From: Euptelea pleiosperma
Taxonomy: Eukaryota > Streptophyta > Magnoliopsida > Ranunculales > Eupteleaceae
Direction of reading: 5' to 3'
Assembly: GCA_035048495.1 (NCBI GenBank)
Contig: CM068549.1
Span: 18,013,103-18,077,102, forward strand
DNA length: 64,000 nt
Each line of letters begins with the position of its first letter. Position 1 is the first letter of the stretch. The notes beneath the pieces were generated by a model. It saw only the letters and a program-made list of their open reading frames with translations. It did no database searches and had not been told where the DNA came from. Position numbers and translations under genes: made by a program. Shown here piece by piece: positions 11,841 through 23,130 of the stretch.

Positions 11841-14404
11841 AATATACAAACCACTAAGGTTTGGACCTCATGTACAAACCACTATTTTAGGCTTATTTTG
11901 TATTTTTTTCAATTCTTATACAGTGAAAACTCTCAATCGTCGTCGCTCGTGGATGTAACTCTTACTGGTGAACCACGTAAATCTGTGTTCTTGTACGCGT
12001 ATTTGTGTTTTTCTTCTTTGCTATCGTTTGTGGTCGATCCTCGATTTCCGCAATAAATTTTACATGTTCGTTTGACAATGGGGATGCGAATGTGCTGGTA
12101 ATTTCCCCAATTTTTTCTTTTTTGCGCTGATAATGCACGCCACGCCATAATCAAACATGCAGGACTTGGATCAACAATTTGATTGGCTTAACGATCGGGT
12201 TTTCGCAGTCAAAAATCAACCTAATTGAATGATCAAATCATTGACATATTGACTTTTTTTCAGAACCATTTGCGATTTATTTTAAGTAATAAATCAGACG
12301 GTCACAATCATCCAAATGGTTTGATATTTGGGTAAGAAGATATTTCAACTAGGATCCCACCCACCATTGGTAGGTCACCCGTACATGTGTGCCATGTCAG
12401 CTTTTATGGAACGTAAACATGGTCAACAATCTACATAAGACTGAGACCCTCCATTGAAATTCAAATTTGGAACGAGTCATGGTCATGCACTTCCATGATT
12501 GATGTATACGCGTACCACCGTATTCGGTTAAGATTTTTTGTTTTTCTAAGCTCGAAAGTCAAAAAGTCAAAGTAAAATACAAGCTGACACCGTTCGATGA
12601 CTTGGAGACTTAGGAAAGAACCATCAAAAAGTCAAAGTAAAATACAAATTAAGTTGATCGATGTATACATCTCAGAACAGTTTCTATAGCAAATATTTGA
12701 CTTCTAAAACTTGGGAAAGAACCTTCAAGATCATCCACCTCTGCCTCGATCTTGACCATTCAATCGGTGGACCATCTCCTCCGATTGACTTAGCCAAAAA
12801 GTCCTACAAATGGGACCATCCCACCACCCTAACCATATTTAAGTAGTTGGGGGTGTCAATCTAACCCTCTTGTAAGGAGGCCGGTCTTGTCTGTCCTTTT
12901 AAAGCCCTAAAAAGAGGCCTTCTTTTTTATAAATTTCAAGCCCTTAGGGCCGGACTGGACCCAAATATGTAAGGTCACCTGTCCTTGGACATCCAAATTT
13001 ATAAGAGTGTGGAAACATGGAATGAGAGTTACCCGCTACCTAGGGAATTTATCTCTTTTTTTGAAAAAACAAAAACATGCAACCCAAAGAGGGAAAACTG
13101 GTTGATCAGACCATGGTTTAAAAAACGTCCGTTGTAATGAAAATAACGGTCCTTGTAACGGATTTAGACCTCCCCGTTACATTATGTACCGTTTTAATGC
13201 TCAAAAAATAACGGCCGTTATTATTCATTATTTTTCTGTAAAATAATGGCCGTTATTTTCTATTGTTTTTCTGTTATAATGAAAATAATGACTGTTATTT
13301 TTTGAAAAAAAAGTGTTATAATAACGTCTGTTATTTTCTGTTATTTCCGTTATTTTTTTATTTTTTTTTTGTTTTTGCCCCTATGCATTACAATCTGTTA
13401 TAACGTCCGTTATAATGGAAAAATGGTGACACCCTCAGTCCGTTATACCGTTATAACGGCCTCTTTTAAACCTTTGATCAGACAGTTGACCCGTCTAGGT
13501 TTTGTCTGGGTATAATAACTAAAATTTAAATTCTGGGTCGATGTTGACCCGACCGTTTCAACAGCCAGTCAGTTTGGGTTTTAAAAACACTCATTTTTTT
13601 TATGGTAAACAGTGAAAGTTTTCGATCTTGATTGAACGTTAGATATCATTGATCAGACTTTTGCAACACAGCTAACGGTCCACCGATGAGTGGTCCTGAA
13701 TGACGCATTGGTGGGCCACTTCGAATTGGAAAGTGGATTTTTTATTTTATTTTTGTGTGTAAGAGAATTTGTTTTGTTTAAGCTTTAAGCAAAGGAACCA
13801 AGGGGACCCAATCATGTGCAAGGATTCCCTCAAATGTGCCCTTAAAAAGGGGACCCACCCTACATTGGAGGTCTACTTTGTCAGATACCAAGTGACACTT
13901 TAGAGTAATTTGCACTTAATTTGGTCACGAATTTAGCTGCGACAAGTTAGCTTGGAAATTTGAATTATCGCGCCATAATTTGAGTTTTGACCTTATATGG
14001 TTTGTTTAACTTGGGGCATGTTTGGGAAGTTCATGTTTTCAGATATGGAAGAACTGGTTCAATGTCCCAATCTATTTTCAAAAACCCAACTTTGATCCTG
14101 TTTAAAGGATAAAATCTCAAAAAGCGGGGCACATTTGCCTTCCCAACACGGGCAAGAACAATGGCTGAGTCAACTATTAAAAGGCTGAGTTGACTCGAAA
14201 CTCAATATTTATTTTTTAAATTTTCTAAATGCTTATAGTATTTTTTCTATATTTTATGATTTTAAAGTTTTTTTTTTCAAAAATATTTAATAATAAATAT
14301 ATGACTCGCCGAGTCATTGAGGTGACTTGACTTGGATGAACTTCCAAGTTGAGTCCGAGTTCCGAGTTTTAAAACATTGGTCCCAGCATCCGAGGAATGG
14401 GTCA
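11841..14404. other. Gene-free region with fragments of dispersed repeats
   Basis: 12844-12990 carries GGGTGTCAATCTAACCC and GAGGCC-type words like the hAT element at 8767. 13110-13475 is packed with GTTATAACGG / CCGTTAT words between TGGTTTAAAAA and TTTTAAACC, and looks like an old terminal-inverted-repeat element. A shorter relative lies at 52795-52885. No gene is seen. Confidence 0.45.
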
Positions 14405-14610
14405 GGCTCAGGTGACCCCTTTTTCTAACCCCTCTTGGGAGTCGTGTTCTCAGTTGTGGATTTCATGTATCCAACAGTGGTCGATAGCACTTAGCTGGCA
14501 TTCACTTTTTTCACATTTTGCAAAAATTCAACCACCGCTAGATTCGTGAAATCCACGGCCGAGAACTCAACTCCTGAGATTAGAAAAAGGGGGTCCTCGG
14601 AGCCTCAGCC
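14405..14610. mobile_element. Palindromic MITE, family B copy 2
   Basis: The left end GGCTCAGGTGACCCCTTTTT is mirrored by AAAAAGGGGGTCCTCGGAGCC at the right. The GTTCTCAGTTGTGGATTTCA and TGAAATCCACGGCCGAGAAC blocks pair, and the centre has AGCTGGCATTCACTTTTT as in copies 1, 3 and 4. Confidence 0.75.
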
Positions 14611-15109
14611 ACGGAAATATGGATGTTGGGGATATTTTGTTGGTGCCTACCTTTCCACACTAGGGTCTCGAAGACACAAATATCTTTTCTTGGTACTAGT
14701 CGCCGGATGTGACGTTAAACGTTTTGTCCATTTTATTCCTATAATACCCCTATTTTGTTTCTTTCATTTTCTTTAATATTTTTTTATTTTACTTTATAGG
14801 GATTTTTTGGACCTACAAACTCTTAAACGCTTTTACAAATGTGATGTTAAACATTTTGCCCATTTTATTTCAGAAATACCATCTTTTAATTCTTTTTTAT
14901 TATTAAATTCTACTTATTAACAAGGTTCTTTTAGTCTTTACCAACCTAAACGCATTTAATCCGTGTGACATCAGCTCTCCCGTTCCCTTCTTTCACCGAC
15001 TCTCTTTCTTGCATTATGAAAAGGGTAATGATCACATGGTCCAAGGTCCATGGACATATATGGTTGTGTCATTTTCTTATTGGCCAATATAACTCGAGTT
15101 GCGTGCTAA
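14611..15109. other. Intergenic DNA
   Basis: AT-rich sequence with two similar segments around GTGACGTTAAACGTTTTGTCCATTTTATTCC (14709) and GTGATGTTAAACATTTTGCCCATTTTATTTC (14841), i.e. a local ~132-bp-spaced repeat. No gene is seen. Confidence 0.4.
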
Positions 15110-15262
15110 ATAGTTATGCTCAAATTCCGTGGTTAAAAATCAATCAATGAAAATGACATGATCGAATGCTTAGAAATCACTAATAATGCTGATTTTTTGC
15201 ATGCAGGTCTACCTAGAAATGGGCCAAACATCTATATGGTAAGTGATCTCTAAGAGTGTACT
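15110..15262. mobile_element. Half of a family A palindromic MITE
   Basis: Only the right half is present: AAAAATCAATCAATGAAAATGA, GAAATCACTAATAATGCTGA, then GGGCCAAACATCTATATGG. The complementary left half is missing. Confidence 0.55.
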
Positions 15263-15467
15263 GCGTGTAAGGTGCATGTGCAAATCCACATCAAGTTCTC
15301 AAATTCACATCAAAGTTAGGCTGTTTCTTGGAGTGAGACCTTATGTGTCTTCCAACTATTCGTCATCCCATAAAGATTTTCAAAGACCTTACTACTACAA
15401 ATAGGGTTACAAATGGACCGGTCATGGGCCTAGCTTTTGTTAAATTTTGAATAGGCCCGAGTCCAAG

Positions 15468-15768
15468 GCCATCATGCAATGCTGTATGTGCCACATGTCA
15501 CTCTTGGAGACCAATAACCTTACAAATGTTTTGCCCACCTTTTGGTGGACTTACTGGCTAAAAATCAGCCTGATTTCTAGCCTTTGGATCTGAGTATCCC
15601 AAATAATTCTAGAATCCTAAGGCTAAACATCAACCTATGAAAATAATCAAATCCAACAGCTAGAAATCACCAATCGAGATGATTTTTCGTTTGTAAGTCG
15701 ACCAAAGGATGGGTAAAACATACGTACTGTCAGTAATCTCCAAGAGTATGACACATGGCATAGTAAAG
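15468..15768. mobile_element. Family A MITE, diverged subtype, copy 1 of a local pair
   Basis: It starts AAGGCCATCATGCAATGCTG and ends GAGTATGACACATGGCA. The inner pairing AAAATCAGCCTGATTTCTAG / CTAGAAATCACCAATCGAGATGATTTTT is visible. It is strongly similar to 16048-16330 in the same orientation. Confidence 0.65.
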
Positions 15769-16047
15769 CATGCGTAACGTTTGCATACTCAAGCCTGAAA
15801 CCTCTAATAGGCCGGACCGTTTGCAACTTGTAACTCCACATATTTGCATGGTGGTGGTTCTATAAAGGCTTCACCGTTTCGTTGTGGAGTCATTTTTCTG
15901 ATAAGGGGAGCATAAATACAGTCCAAAGGTGTTAATGGGCCCACGAAACTAAACCACCCCCACCTGATCAAGTATGAGTTGCTTCGTTGGTAAGCCCACT
16001 TAGGTTAGGGGGTATTTTCGGGAAAATTTTATAACACACTTTGTGTG

Positions 16048-16330
16048 ACCCAAGGCCATCATGCAATGCTGTATGTACCATGTGTCACACTCTTGGAGAC
16101 CAATGAACCTACAAATGTTTTGCCCACTCGTTGGTGGACTTACAAACATAAAATTAGCCTGATTACTAGCCCTTGGATCTAAGTATCCCAAATAATGCTA
16201 GAATCCTATGGCTAAAAATCAACCTATGAAAAGACTAAAATCCAACAGCTAAAAATCACCAATCGGACTGATTTTTGGCTGGGTAAAACATACGTCATTA
16301 GTCTCCAAGAGTATGACACGTGGCAGAGCA
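16048..16330. mobile_element. Family A MITE, diverged subtype, copy 2 of a local pair
   Basis: It repeats the order of 15468-15768 block by block: GGCCATCATGCAATGCTGTA, TCTTGGAGACCAATGAACCT, TTTTGCCCACTCGTTGGTGG, AATCAACCTATGAAAAGACT, TCTCCAAGAGTATGACACG. The two copies resemble each other more than other family A members. Confidence 0.65.
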
Positions 16331-17203
16331 TGAGTGATGCCAGTGCATCACATAATGCGTGTTATAAAAAATTTCCCTTACCACCTACTGTCCATTTCTT
16401 ATTCACTCAAGGCGCTCGGCCAGTGCTCCCTTCTCAAACCAGAGCAACTCTGAACGTTTGGGAAAGATAGGCTAAACATCTTGGGCCTAAGCCTGGAGCA
16501 AGAACAGATACAACAGAGATGGACCATTAGAGAGACCTTAAGCTTATTTTTCACCAAACATCTTGGGCCTAAGCCCAGACCCAGCACGGCTCTATATTGG
16601 AGTAGGCCTGAAAGCCTATAAATCCACCCCAGCCCATGAACAACTCTAGTCGTAAGCCTTGCAACTGTCTGACCTGCTAACTAGAAGGGATTTGACTTCA
16701 TCTACAACAAAGGATTTACACAAGTGTTAAATGGCTTTTAGGGGTGCGTTTCGCAAATAGCATGAATATAGATTGGACTGAAACTTGAGTGGAACAACGC
16801 TGGCTAGCATTCTTAGTAGTCCACAAGGCTAGAGCTTGATGATCAGCATTATAGAACACCTGCCTTGGCTCTAAAGAAGTATTTTAAAAAATTGTTTGAT
16901 TGTATGGGCCCATAGCAATTTGGCATACGGCAAAGATTCGGAATGGGAAAAGTTCCGAGTTTAATTCGGTTTCAGGATATAAAAATTCAGTCATTGTTGA
17001 AGCCTGAATTTTACCGATTTTTTCATTTTATTCGGCAGTTTAGCACATGATACCTATTAAGACTTGATCAAAACTGGAAGGAGTTAGTCCACAAAATGAT
17101 CCTACAAACTACAAAAATGACAAACAAAATCTTCCTTTTAAGTGATCAAAAGGCCATCAACCATATAACGATACTAACTTGTACAACAAATAGAGAACAG
17201 TAT
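16331..17203. other. Intergenic DNA
   Basis: No gene is supported. A word CATCTTGGGCCTAAGCC occurs twice (16478 and 16560), a small local duplication. Confidence 0.4.
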
Positions 17204-17432
17204 GGGCGCATTTGGTATCGATTTTTTTAAGTTATACAGGAAGCCTGATAAGTGATAACCCTCTGACGCAGCGGTCCCATTGTAAAACAGTCATTTTCAC
17301 GAATCCTAGCTTGAAGCACATACAACAAAATATTCACTGATGTTGCTCTGATGTTTAGCTAACAGTGTGTGGGATTTACACATGGGCTGTCAGGTATCTC
17401 AGATAACTTAAAAATTGATACCAAACACACCC
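17204..17432. mobile_element. MITE with TTTGGTATC terminal repeats
   Basis: The left end GGGCGCATTTGGTATCGATT is mirrored by a right end whose inverse reads GGGTGTGTTTGGTATCAATT. Pairing continues through TTTAAGTTAT. The flanks are TAT on both sides (17201-17203 and 17433-17435). The size (229 bp) and the GGG...TTTGG end resemble Tourist-like MITEs, although TAT is not the usual TAA/TTA target. It lies downstream of FOLB. Confidence 0.65.
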
Positions 17433-18174
17433 TATAACAATCCTTCAATACAAGAAAGAAAATTTGCATTTATTTCGTCTTCCCATGCAAGATCAATGTG
17501 TTTAATCACCTCATGTACCAAAAAAATAGCTTTAGAGATGATAGATCACATCTTATTTTGCCATGCAAGTGTTCCATCTGAAGAAATTATAGAGCTGAAT
17601 TACTGTTTAGATCAATAATGTCCCTAGCAGTTTATAATCTCTGTAACTATTTCAGCTGTTTCATCCATGGATCATAAGACATGTTTTGAAAGGAATATGC
17701 TTATCAACTATAAAAAGCAGAGAAACATGCAACAATATGCATTTTAAAAAAGTGTATGGAGACCCCATGATCCTGCAGACAAAACTCAGCTTTTATCATG
17801 GATTCAGTTTGTCCAGGACAAAGCTATGCTTGTAACCAATCATCGTCATAAGTCTTGTCCCAACCATATGGGGGTCTATACTTGCAACCAAACACAACCC
17901 AATTGTTAGTAAGGCCCTCAACCAAACTAAAAAACAACAATATCCTTTCACGACGTCGCAAAAAGGAGCATGTCAAATCAAATCAACTCAACTTGTATTA
18001 ATAGAGAATTTAAAATAATACAGGCAGAGTTATATCACTCAATACAAATAAAGAACCCTCTATTTAATCAGAATGAGCTTCTAACCCAAAGCACAGGAAC
18101 ACAAAATTTCCAACTTAAAGAAATCAACTTGAGACAGAAACATTCGGAAAGTAAAATTAACTACAAGCTAACTT
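17433..18174. other. FOLB: Region 3' of FOLB
   Basis: This is sequence just downstream of the FOLB stop on the minus strand. It must contain the 3' untranslated region and poly(A) signal, but I cannot fix their ends. The plus-strand 111-aa frame at 17970-18305 is antisense to exon 2 and is not a gene. Confidence 0.4.
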
Positions 18175-19729
18175 TTAAACATCAACTTTTCTGTATCGAA
18201 GAATCTCAACTCCCAAGTAATCAACAGGACCATGAACAGCAACATGAGGTTTCCCGACCTTCACTCGAACAGCAGATATCGGAGAGCATTTGGTCAGTGT
18301 GGTAGTGGCAATGAGGTGAGCCACAGACTCTAGAAGATTCTGAGGCGGCCCTTCCACGACCTCCCTAACTATGCTGTCACTCCACCAGAGAAAACTGTTA
18401 AGGTATATCAAGTTGGAAGTAGCACATACACACAACACACACATAAACTGATAAACAGGAACATCATACACAAAAACATTGAACATGTATGCATACATAA
18501 ATAAGAAACAACACATCTGTATATCCACCTATATTTATGTTGCAAATATAGTGAAGTATAAAAATTGCTATACATAGGAACACATACACAAATAAAGGTG
18601 ACAATGAATGTGGTCAATCAGCATGTCAAAATAACCGCAATACCTGTTGGACATTGGTACACTGATGTCTCTATTTAAGGATTCTGTTCATATGGAATGT
18701 CAAGTCACCTGAGTGTCTACACCCAGTACCCACTGAACCCAAGTCAGCTCAGTGGGATCTTTGAACCTTAAGGAGTGTGTTACCTGGATACTTCAAAATG
18801 TGAACCACCCCGTGTCCAGCACTTCACCTTTAAGTGTAAAATGCAGTACCTATGGTGTTCCCTTGCTGTACCAGGGTAACATAGTTGAGAAGTGCAGCCT
18901 TTGCACCATTCCCTAGGAGGTGCTAATAATCATTGTTATTTGAGTGGACTATGGTTGTAAATGGGCCAAGCCTAGGCGTGGCTTTTATTCAGTTTTTATT
19001 CAGTTTTAATAAGCCACAGCCCAAAGTCCGGCTTGATACAATTAATGGCAGGCCCAAAACCTCTCATGGACCAGTTCATTTACAACCCTAGAGAGGATTA
19101 AGTGAAGGCATAACATAGTTCATGGAGCTAAGGAATACCATGTATCAAACATGAAATTGGGACAAATCTAGTCTGCATACGTTTGCAGACTTAAAAGTAT
19201 GCAAACATTGTTAGCCCTGTTGGATGTCCATTGAAAAACGTGTTATTTCAATGTTTTCAAGAAAAAATTCTAAATTAAATACGAAGCAAGTTTTTCACGG
19301 AGCATTCAACGGTGGATACAATGTTTGCATACTTTTAAGTCTGCAAACGTATGCAGACTAGATTTCTCCATGAAATTGGTGCAACGACACTTCAATCATT
19401 ATATAAGCTCAGGGAGTTTCAATGAATGTTGAAAATCCAATGCACTTTTTTGTAATCTCTATCTTCTGGAGCTCTATGAATACAGTCTGATTTCTGGCGT
19501 TCCACGAGTAATGAAGAAGAGTTATTGCTCACCGATAAATTTCAGTATAACTGATGGTGTCAGATAAATTGTCAGATTTACCAGGTGCACGGAGATCTAA
19601 CCAGGCATCCACATCAACCAAGAACTTCTGGCCCAGCTTCCTCTCTTCTGGTTTCACCCCATGAAACCCATGAAACTTCAACCCCCTCAATATAAGTTTG
19701 TCTCCCTTCAAAGTCTCCTCATCATCCAT
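18175..19729 (-). CDS. FOLB: Dihydroneopterin aldolase (two coding exons)
   Basis: Enzyme of folate synthesis: it cleaves 7,8-dihydroneopterin to 6-hydroxymethyl-7,8-dihydropterin and glycolaldehyde. Plant forms are known to be short proteins without a transit peptide, acting in the cytosol as oligomers. Exon 1 is 19533-19729 and exon 2 is 18175-18373. The donor is CG|GTGAGC and the acceptor GACAG|CAT. The split codon joins to give ...SYTEIYR-IVREVVEGPP..., total 131 aa, the normal FolB length. Visible family motifs are GDKLILRGLKFHGFHGVKPEE at the start, LGQKFLVDVD, SYTEIY with the conserved Tyr, NLLESVA, and VRVKVGKPHVAV with the conserved Lys. The start ATG follows directly after TAG, so that AG could be the acceptor of a 5'-UTR intron, or simply an upstream stop. 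The 1159-bp intron holds a foldback MITE. It looks functional; expression is not shown by sequence. Confidence 0.93.
19161..19368. mobile_element. Mutator-like foldback MITE in the FOLB intron
   Basis: The arms 19164-19211 and 19318-19365 are a perfect 48-bp inverted repeat (start AAATCTAGTCTGCATACG). Within each arm GTCTGCA...TGCAGAC is itself palindromic. The flanks are an 11-bp direct repeat CATGAAATTGG (19150-19160 and 19369-19379). A target duplication of this length points to the Mutator superfamily. Perfect arms suggest recent insertion or continued arm correction. Transcribed with FOLB pre-mRNA it would form a long hairpin. Confidence 0.9.
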
Positions 19730-20300
19730 CTATTCACCCAAACAGAACAGTTAGTATCAGTTAACACAGTACACACTCCATCGTAAAAGGCAGTTCTAGG
19801 GGGGGAATCATTCTTGATAGTACCATATAGATACTCTTAAAGCATAATTACTTTTCTTTAGCAGGTGAACTGTGAAAAGATGAAGCACAAATAAAGACAC
19901 CGCAAGGTTCCAGAAAAATAATCAACAATAAACCAGACATGTTATTCCATGGGCATATCTCAGGAAGTACAATCATTATCATAATTCACAGGCATATCTA
20001 TCTTGAAGTTTCTTTCATTACGGATGCAGGGAGTACCCCATGGAGCCTGGAGGAGACATGAATCTGACATATATTCTCAAACTTGGTAACAACCAACGAA
20101 TCAGTCACCAGGGATCCACAAAACCAAAGAGACTTAATCCGTGCCATGGTAATAGTAGGCAAAGGAGCTTAGGTCAGATGTCAAAGTTAAGCGTAAGTCC
20201 TGTTAGAAGAAAGAACAATAAACAAGAAAGATGCAAACACACAACACAGAGATTTACGTGGTTCCCTCATGATTGAGGTTCGTCCATTGACTCACACAGA
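19730..20300. promoter_or_regulatory. FOLB: Region upstream of FOLB (5' side)
   Basis: This minus-strand upstream region should hold the FOLB 5' UTR and promoter. I could not identify a convincing TATA box or start site. From about 20189 the sequence (TGTTAGAAGAAAGAACAATA..., ...TTTACGTGGTTCCC) resembles a Copia LTR, so upstream regulation is likely close to a retroelement remnant. Confidence 0.35.
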
Positions 20301-22990
20301 TTTTTTTTTTTTTTTGATAAGTATAATTTTATTCAAAAAGCAAAAAGAGACAACAACACAACAGCCTACGAGGTCGAGATGACCTCCAAAGGCACTCCAA
20401 ACAAGGCCCACACCGACAAAGCAACCCCTTAAGACACACCTCTATTACATATGATATCCCAGCGAAACACCAAGTCCTTAAAAAATAGACCTCTGCAAGC
20501 TATAAACACTTTAGACCATAAAAATACAATCCCCTTGATATTGATGATGATTCTTGCCAAGTCTTCACTCTTGCCTTCAAAGGTACGCTGATTTCTTTCC
20601 TTCCACAGCCCCCACCATATAGCATATGGAAGAAGCTTCCACAGTATCCAGCCTCTTTCAGATAAAGGAGGTGGATGCCAACTCTGTAGCATTTCCAGGG
20701 TGGATCCCGGCATCGCCCATCTCATCCCAAACTCCAAGAGAAAACTCGACCAAACCTCCCACGCCACATCACAATGCAAGAGAAGATGATTTACTGTTTC
20801 CCCACTGTGCTTACATATACTGCAATAGTCAACTAGGATCATCCCTCTCGAAATCAAGTGATCTAATGTCAGGATCTTGTCCAGGGAGGCAGCCCACACA
20901 AAGAAAGCCACCTTGGTCGGGATCCTAGTTTTCCAAATCAACTTTGCTGGATACCACATATCCCCCTCCCTATTATTCAGCATCTCATAGAGGGACCTAA
21001 CTGAATAGGCACCATTCTTCGATAAAGTCCACACACACCTATTTTATTTATGGGAAGGAAGCTTGACATCATGAAGCCGAGACAACAATCTAGACAAAGG
21101 CTCGATTTCCCAATCGTTGAGATTTCTCCGAAATCCAAAGTTCCACCCTATCACCTCTCCTCTACTCGTTACACACTCCTGTATAGGGCTATTCTTCCTC
21201 TCTGAGAGCGTAGAGTTCTGGGAAGTCCATACGTAAAGGATCTGCTCCGCACCATGTATCCTCCCAAAACTTGATTCTATTCCCCTCCCCTGCTTCATAC
21301 CGAATGCCTTTCTCAAACGCGTTAGCCACCTTCAATATGCCCCTCCAGACTCCACATCCAAATGGGAGGCGGGAGCTTCTTGTTAAATGAGAAGTCTCAT
21401 ACTTACCCGCTATGCTCTTCGCCCAAGGGCTGGAAGGCTCCATTCCAAACCTCCACAGCCATTTGGCCAGGAGAGCTCGATTCATGTCTTTGATGCTCTT
21501 GATCCCCAGACCCACCCTCTTTTCTTCTCCTTGCACACTGATTCCCATCTAACCAAGTGCATTTTACGGTTATCCAGCCGGTCATTCCTCAGGAAGTCTT
21601 TCATAATCTTTTCCAGCTCCTTTACCACTTTGACGGGGGCAGTGAATAAGGACATCTGGTAGAGAGGTAAGTTGGATAGGGTGCTATTAATCAGCACTAC
21701 TTTACCACCTTTTGACAAGTATTTAGATTTCTACGTGGCTAGCCTACTCCTGAACCGCTCCATAATTGGCTCCCACTTAACAGTGGATCTATATGGTGCC
21801 CCTAACGGCAAACCCAAGTATGAAGAGGGCAGACTGTCTATGTTGCACTGCAAAGTCTCTACCAAGGCAGTAATGTGAGCGATCTCCCCCACCCTATATA
21901 CCTTGCTCTTGGCCAAGTTCAGCTTCAAACCCGAAACCGCTTCAAAACAGCACAAGAGAACACGAAGAAACCTCACTTGCTCAACTGAGGGGCCTAGGAA
22001 GACAAGAATATCGTCCGCAAACTGAAGGTGAGATATCGCCTGGGTCCCTGGATTAGTCTTAAAGCCTTCCATCTCCCCTAGACTAACTGCTCTAGAGATC
22101 AAGCTCCCCAAAGCCTCTGCCACCACAATAAACAGGAAGGGAGATAGCAGGTCCCCCTGTCTAAGACCCCTGGTTCTTTTGAAGTAGCCCGCAGGGGACC
22201 CGTTAACTAAGATAGAGAATGATGCCGTCGAAATGCATTTACTGATCCATAATCGTCACCTGTCTCCGAACCCCATTCTCCCTATCATATAATCAAGGAA
22301 GCTCAAATCCACGTGATCGTAAGCCTTCTCCATGTTAATCTTGCATAAGATCCCCGACTCCCCAGCCTTGATTCTAGAGTCAATGCATTCGTTGGCAATG
22401 AGTACCCCGTTTAGAATTTGACGATCGTGGATGAAAGCACTTTGGTTTGGCGAAATAATCGAAGGCAACACCGCTCTAAGCCTGGAGGCAAGAATTTTGG
22501 CGATAATCTTGTAAACACTTCCCACCATACTAATCGGCCTAAAGTCCGCAATATCATCTGCCCCCTGGATCTTCGGAATCATAGCTATGAAGGTACTGTT
22601 GGAAGTGTAATCCAAGTACCCGTAATCCTGGAAATCCCCGAGTACAAGCATAAAGTCAGCTCCCACGATGTCCTAGCATCGCCTAAAGAAAGCCATAGTA
22701 AAGCCATCAGGGCCCGGGGCTTTGTCGGAGGCCAACTCCGATATCGCCTTCAACACTTCCTCCTCGTCAAAAGACTTTTCCACCTTTTCCCTTTTCTACT
22801 ATGCTCTGAGGTAAAAGAAACACTCGCAATACAATACAACACGTCTCACGAAACTGAGGTACATATACAACCCCAAGAAGAAACTAGGGTTTCTGTAACT
22901 CTATGTAAAAGTACGAAAATGCCCTTAAGGGAAAAATACCTCCTGAACCCCTCCTTGGGGTTGGGGGCGCATTGGGCCGCAGTGTCGTGG
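20189..22990. mobile_element. Possible LTR remnant interrupted by the LINE
   Basis: 20189-20300 (TGTTAGAAGAAAGAACAA...TTTACGTGGTTCCCTCATGA) and 22800-22990 (CAATACAATACAACACGTCT, AACTAGGGTTTCTGTAACTC) each resemble parts of a Copia-type LTR in the same orientation. The LINE sits exactly between them. This is family resemblance only: I could not confirm the LTR ends or a target duplication. Confidence 0.3.
20301..22800 (-). pseudogene. 5'-truncated L1-type LINE (reverse transcriptase and zf-RVT)
   Basis: The element reads on the minus strand and ends in a poly(A) tail seen as T14 at 20301-20314, preceded by CTTATC. Order on the minus strand: ASDKAPGPDGF at about 22710-22740; reverse transcriptase with FRPISMVGSVYKIIAKILA, NQSAFIHDRQILNGVLIANE and NMEKAYDHVDL; GLRQGDLLSPFLF; the catalytic LQFADDILVF at about 22000; LGLPLGAPYRS; and a C-terminal zf-RVT block (WKTRIPTKVAFFVWAA, then C-x2-C and H-x4-C residues) at 20429-21034. 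The endonuclease half is missing, as in typical 5'-truncated insertions. Frames are broken by several stops and shifts, including a Trp-to-stop after AFFRRC. I found no clear target duplication. It is dead. Confidence 0.9.
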
Positions 22991-23130
22991 CATCATGTTC
23001 AATTATATATATATATACTATTATAAAGCGAGAACCGGGGTTGCTACCCACGGTGTCATAATTAAAGGTCTCACTACTTTAAAGGCAAAAGCTTCCCCCA
23101 TTAAATGCATCTTTATTCTAAAGAAAAAAC

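Noticed and set aside
18175..18528. Minus-strand 117-aa frame as a separate gene
   Set aside because: Its last part is FOLB exon 2; the upstream Cys/Val-rich part is intron read-through before the GACAG acceptor.
22418..23026. 202-aa plus-strand frame
   Set aside because: It is antisense to the LINE reverse transcriptase and then runs into flanking repeat DNA; no family motif.
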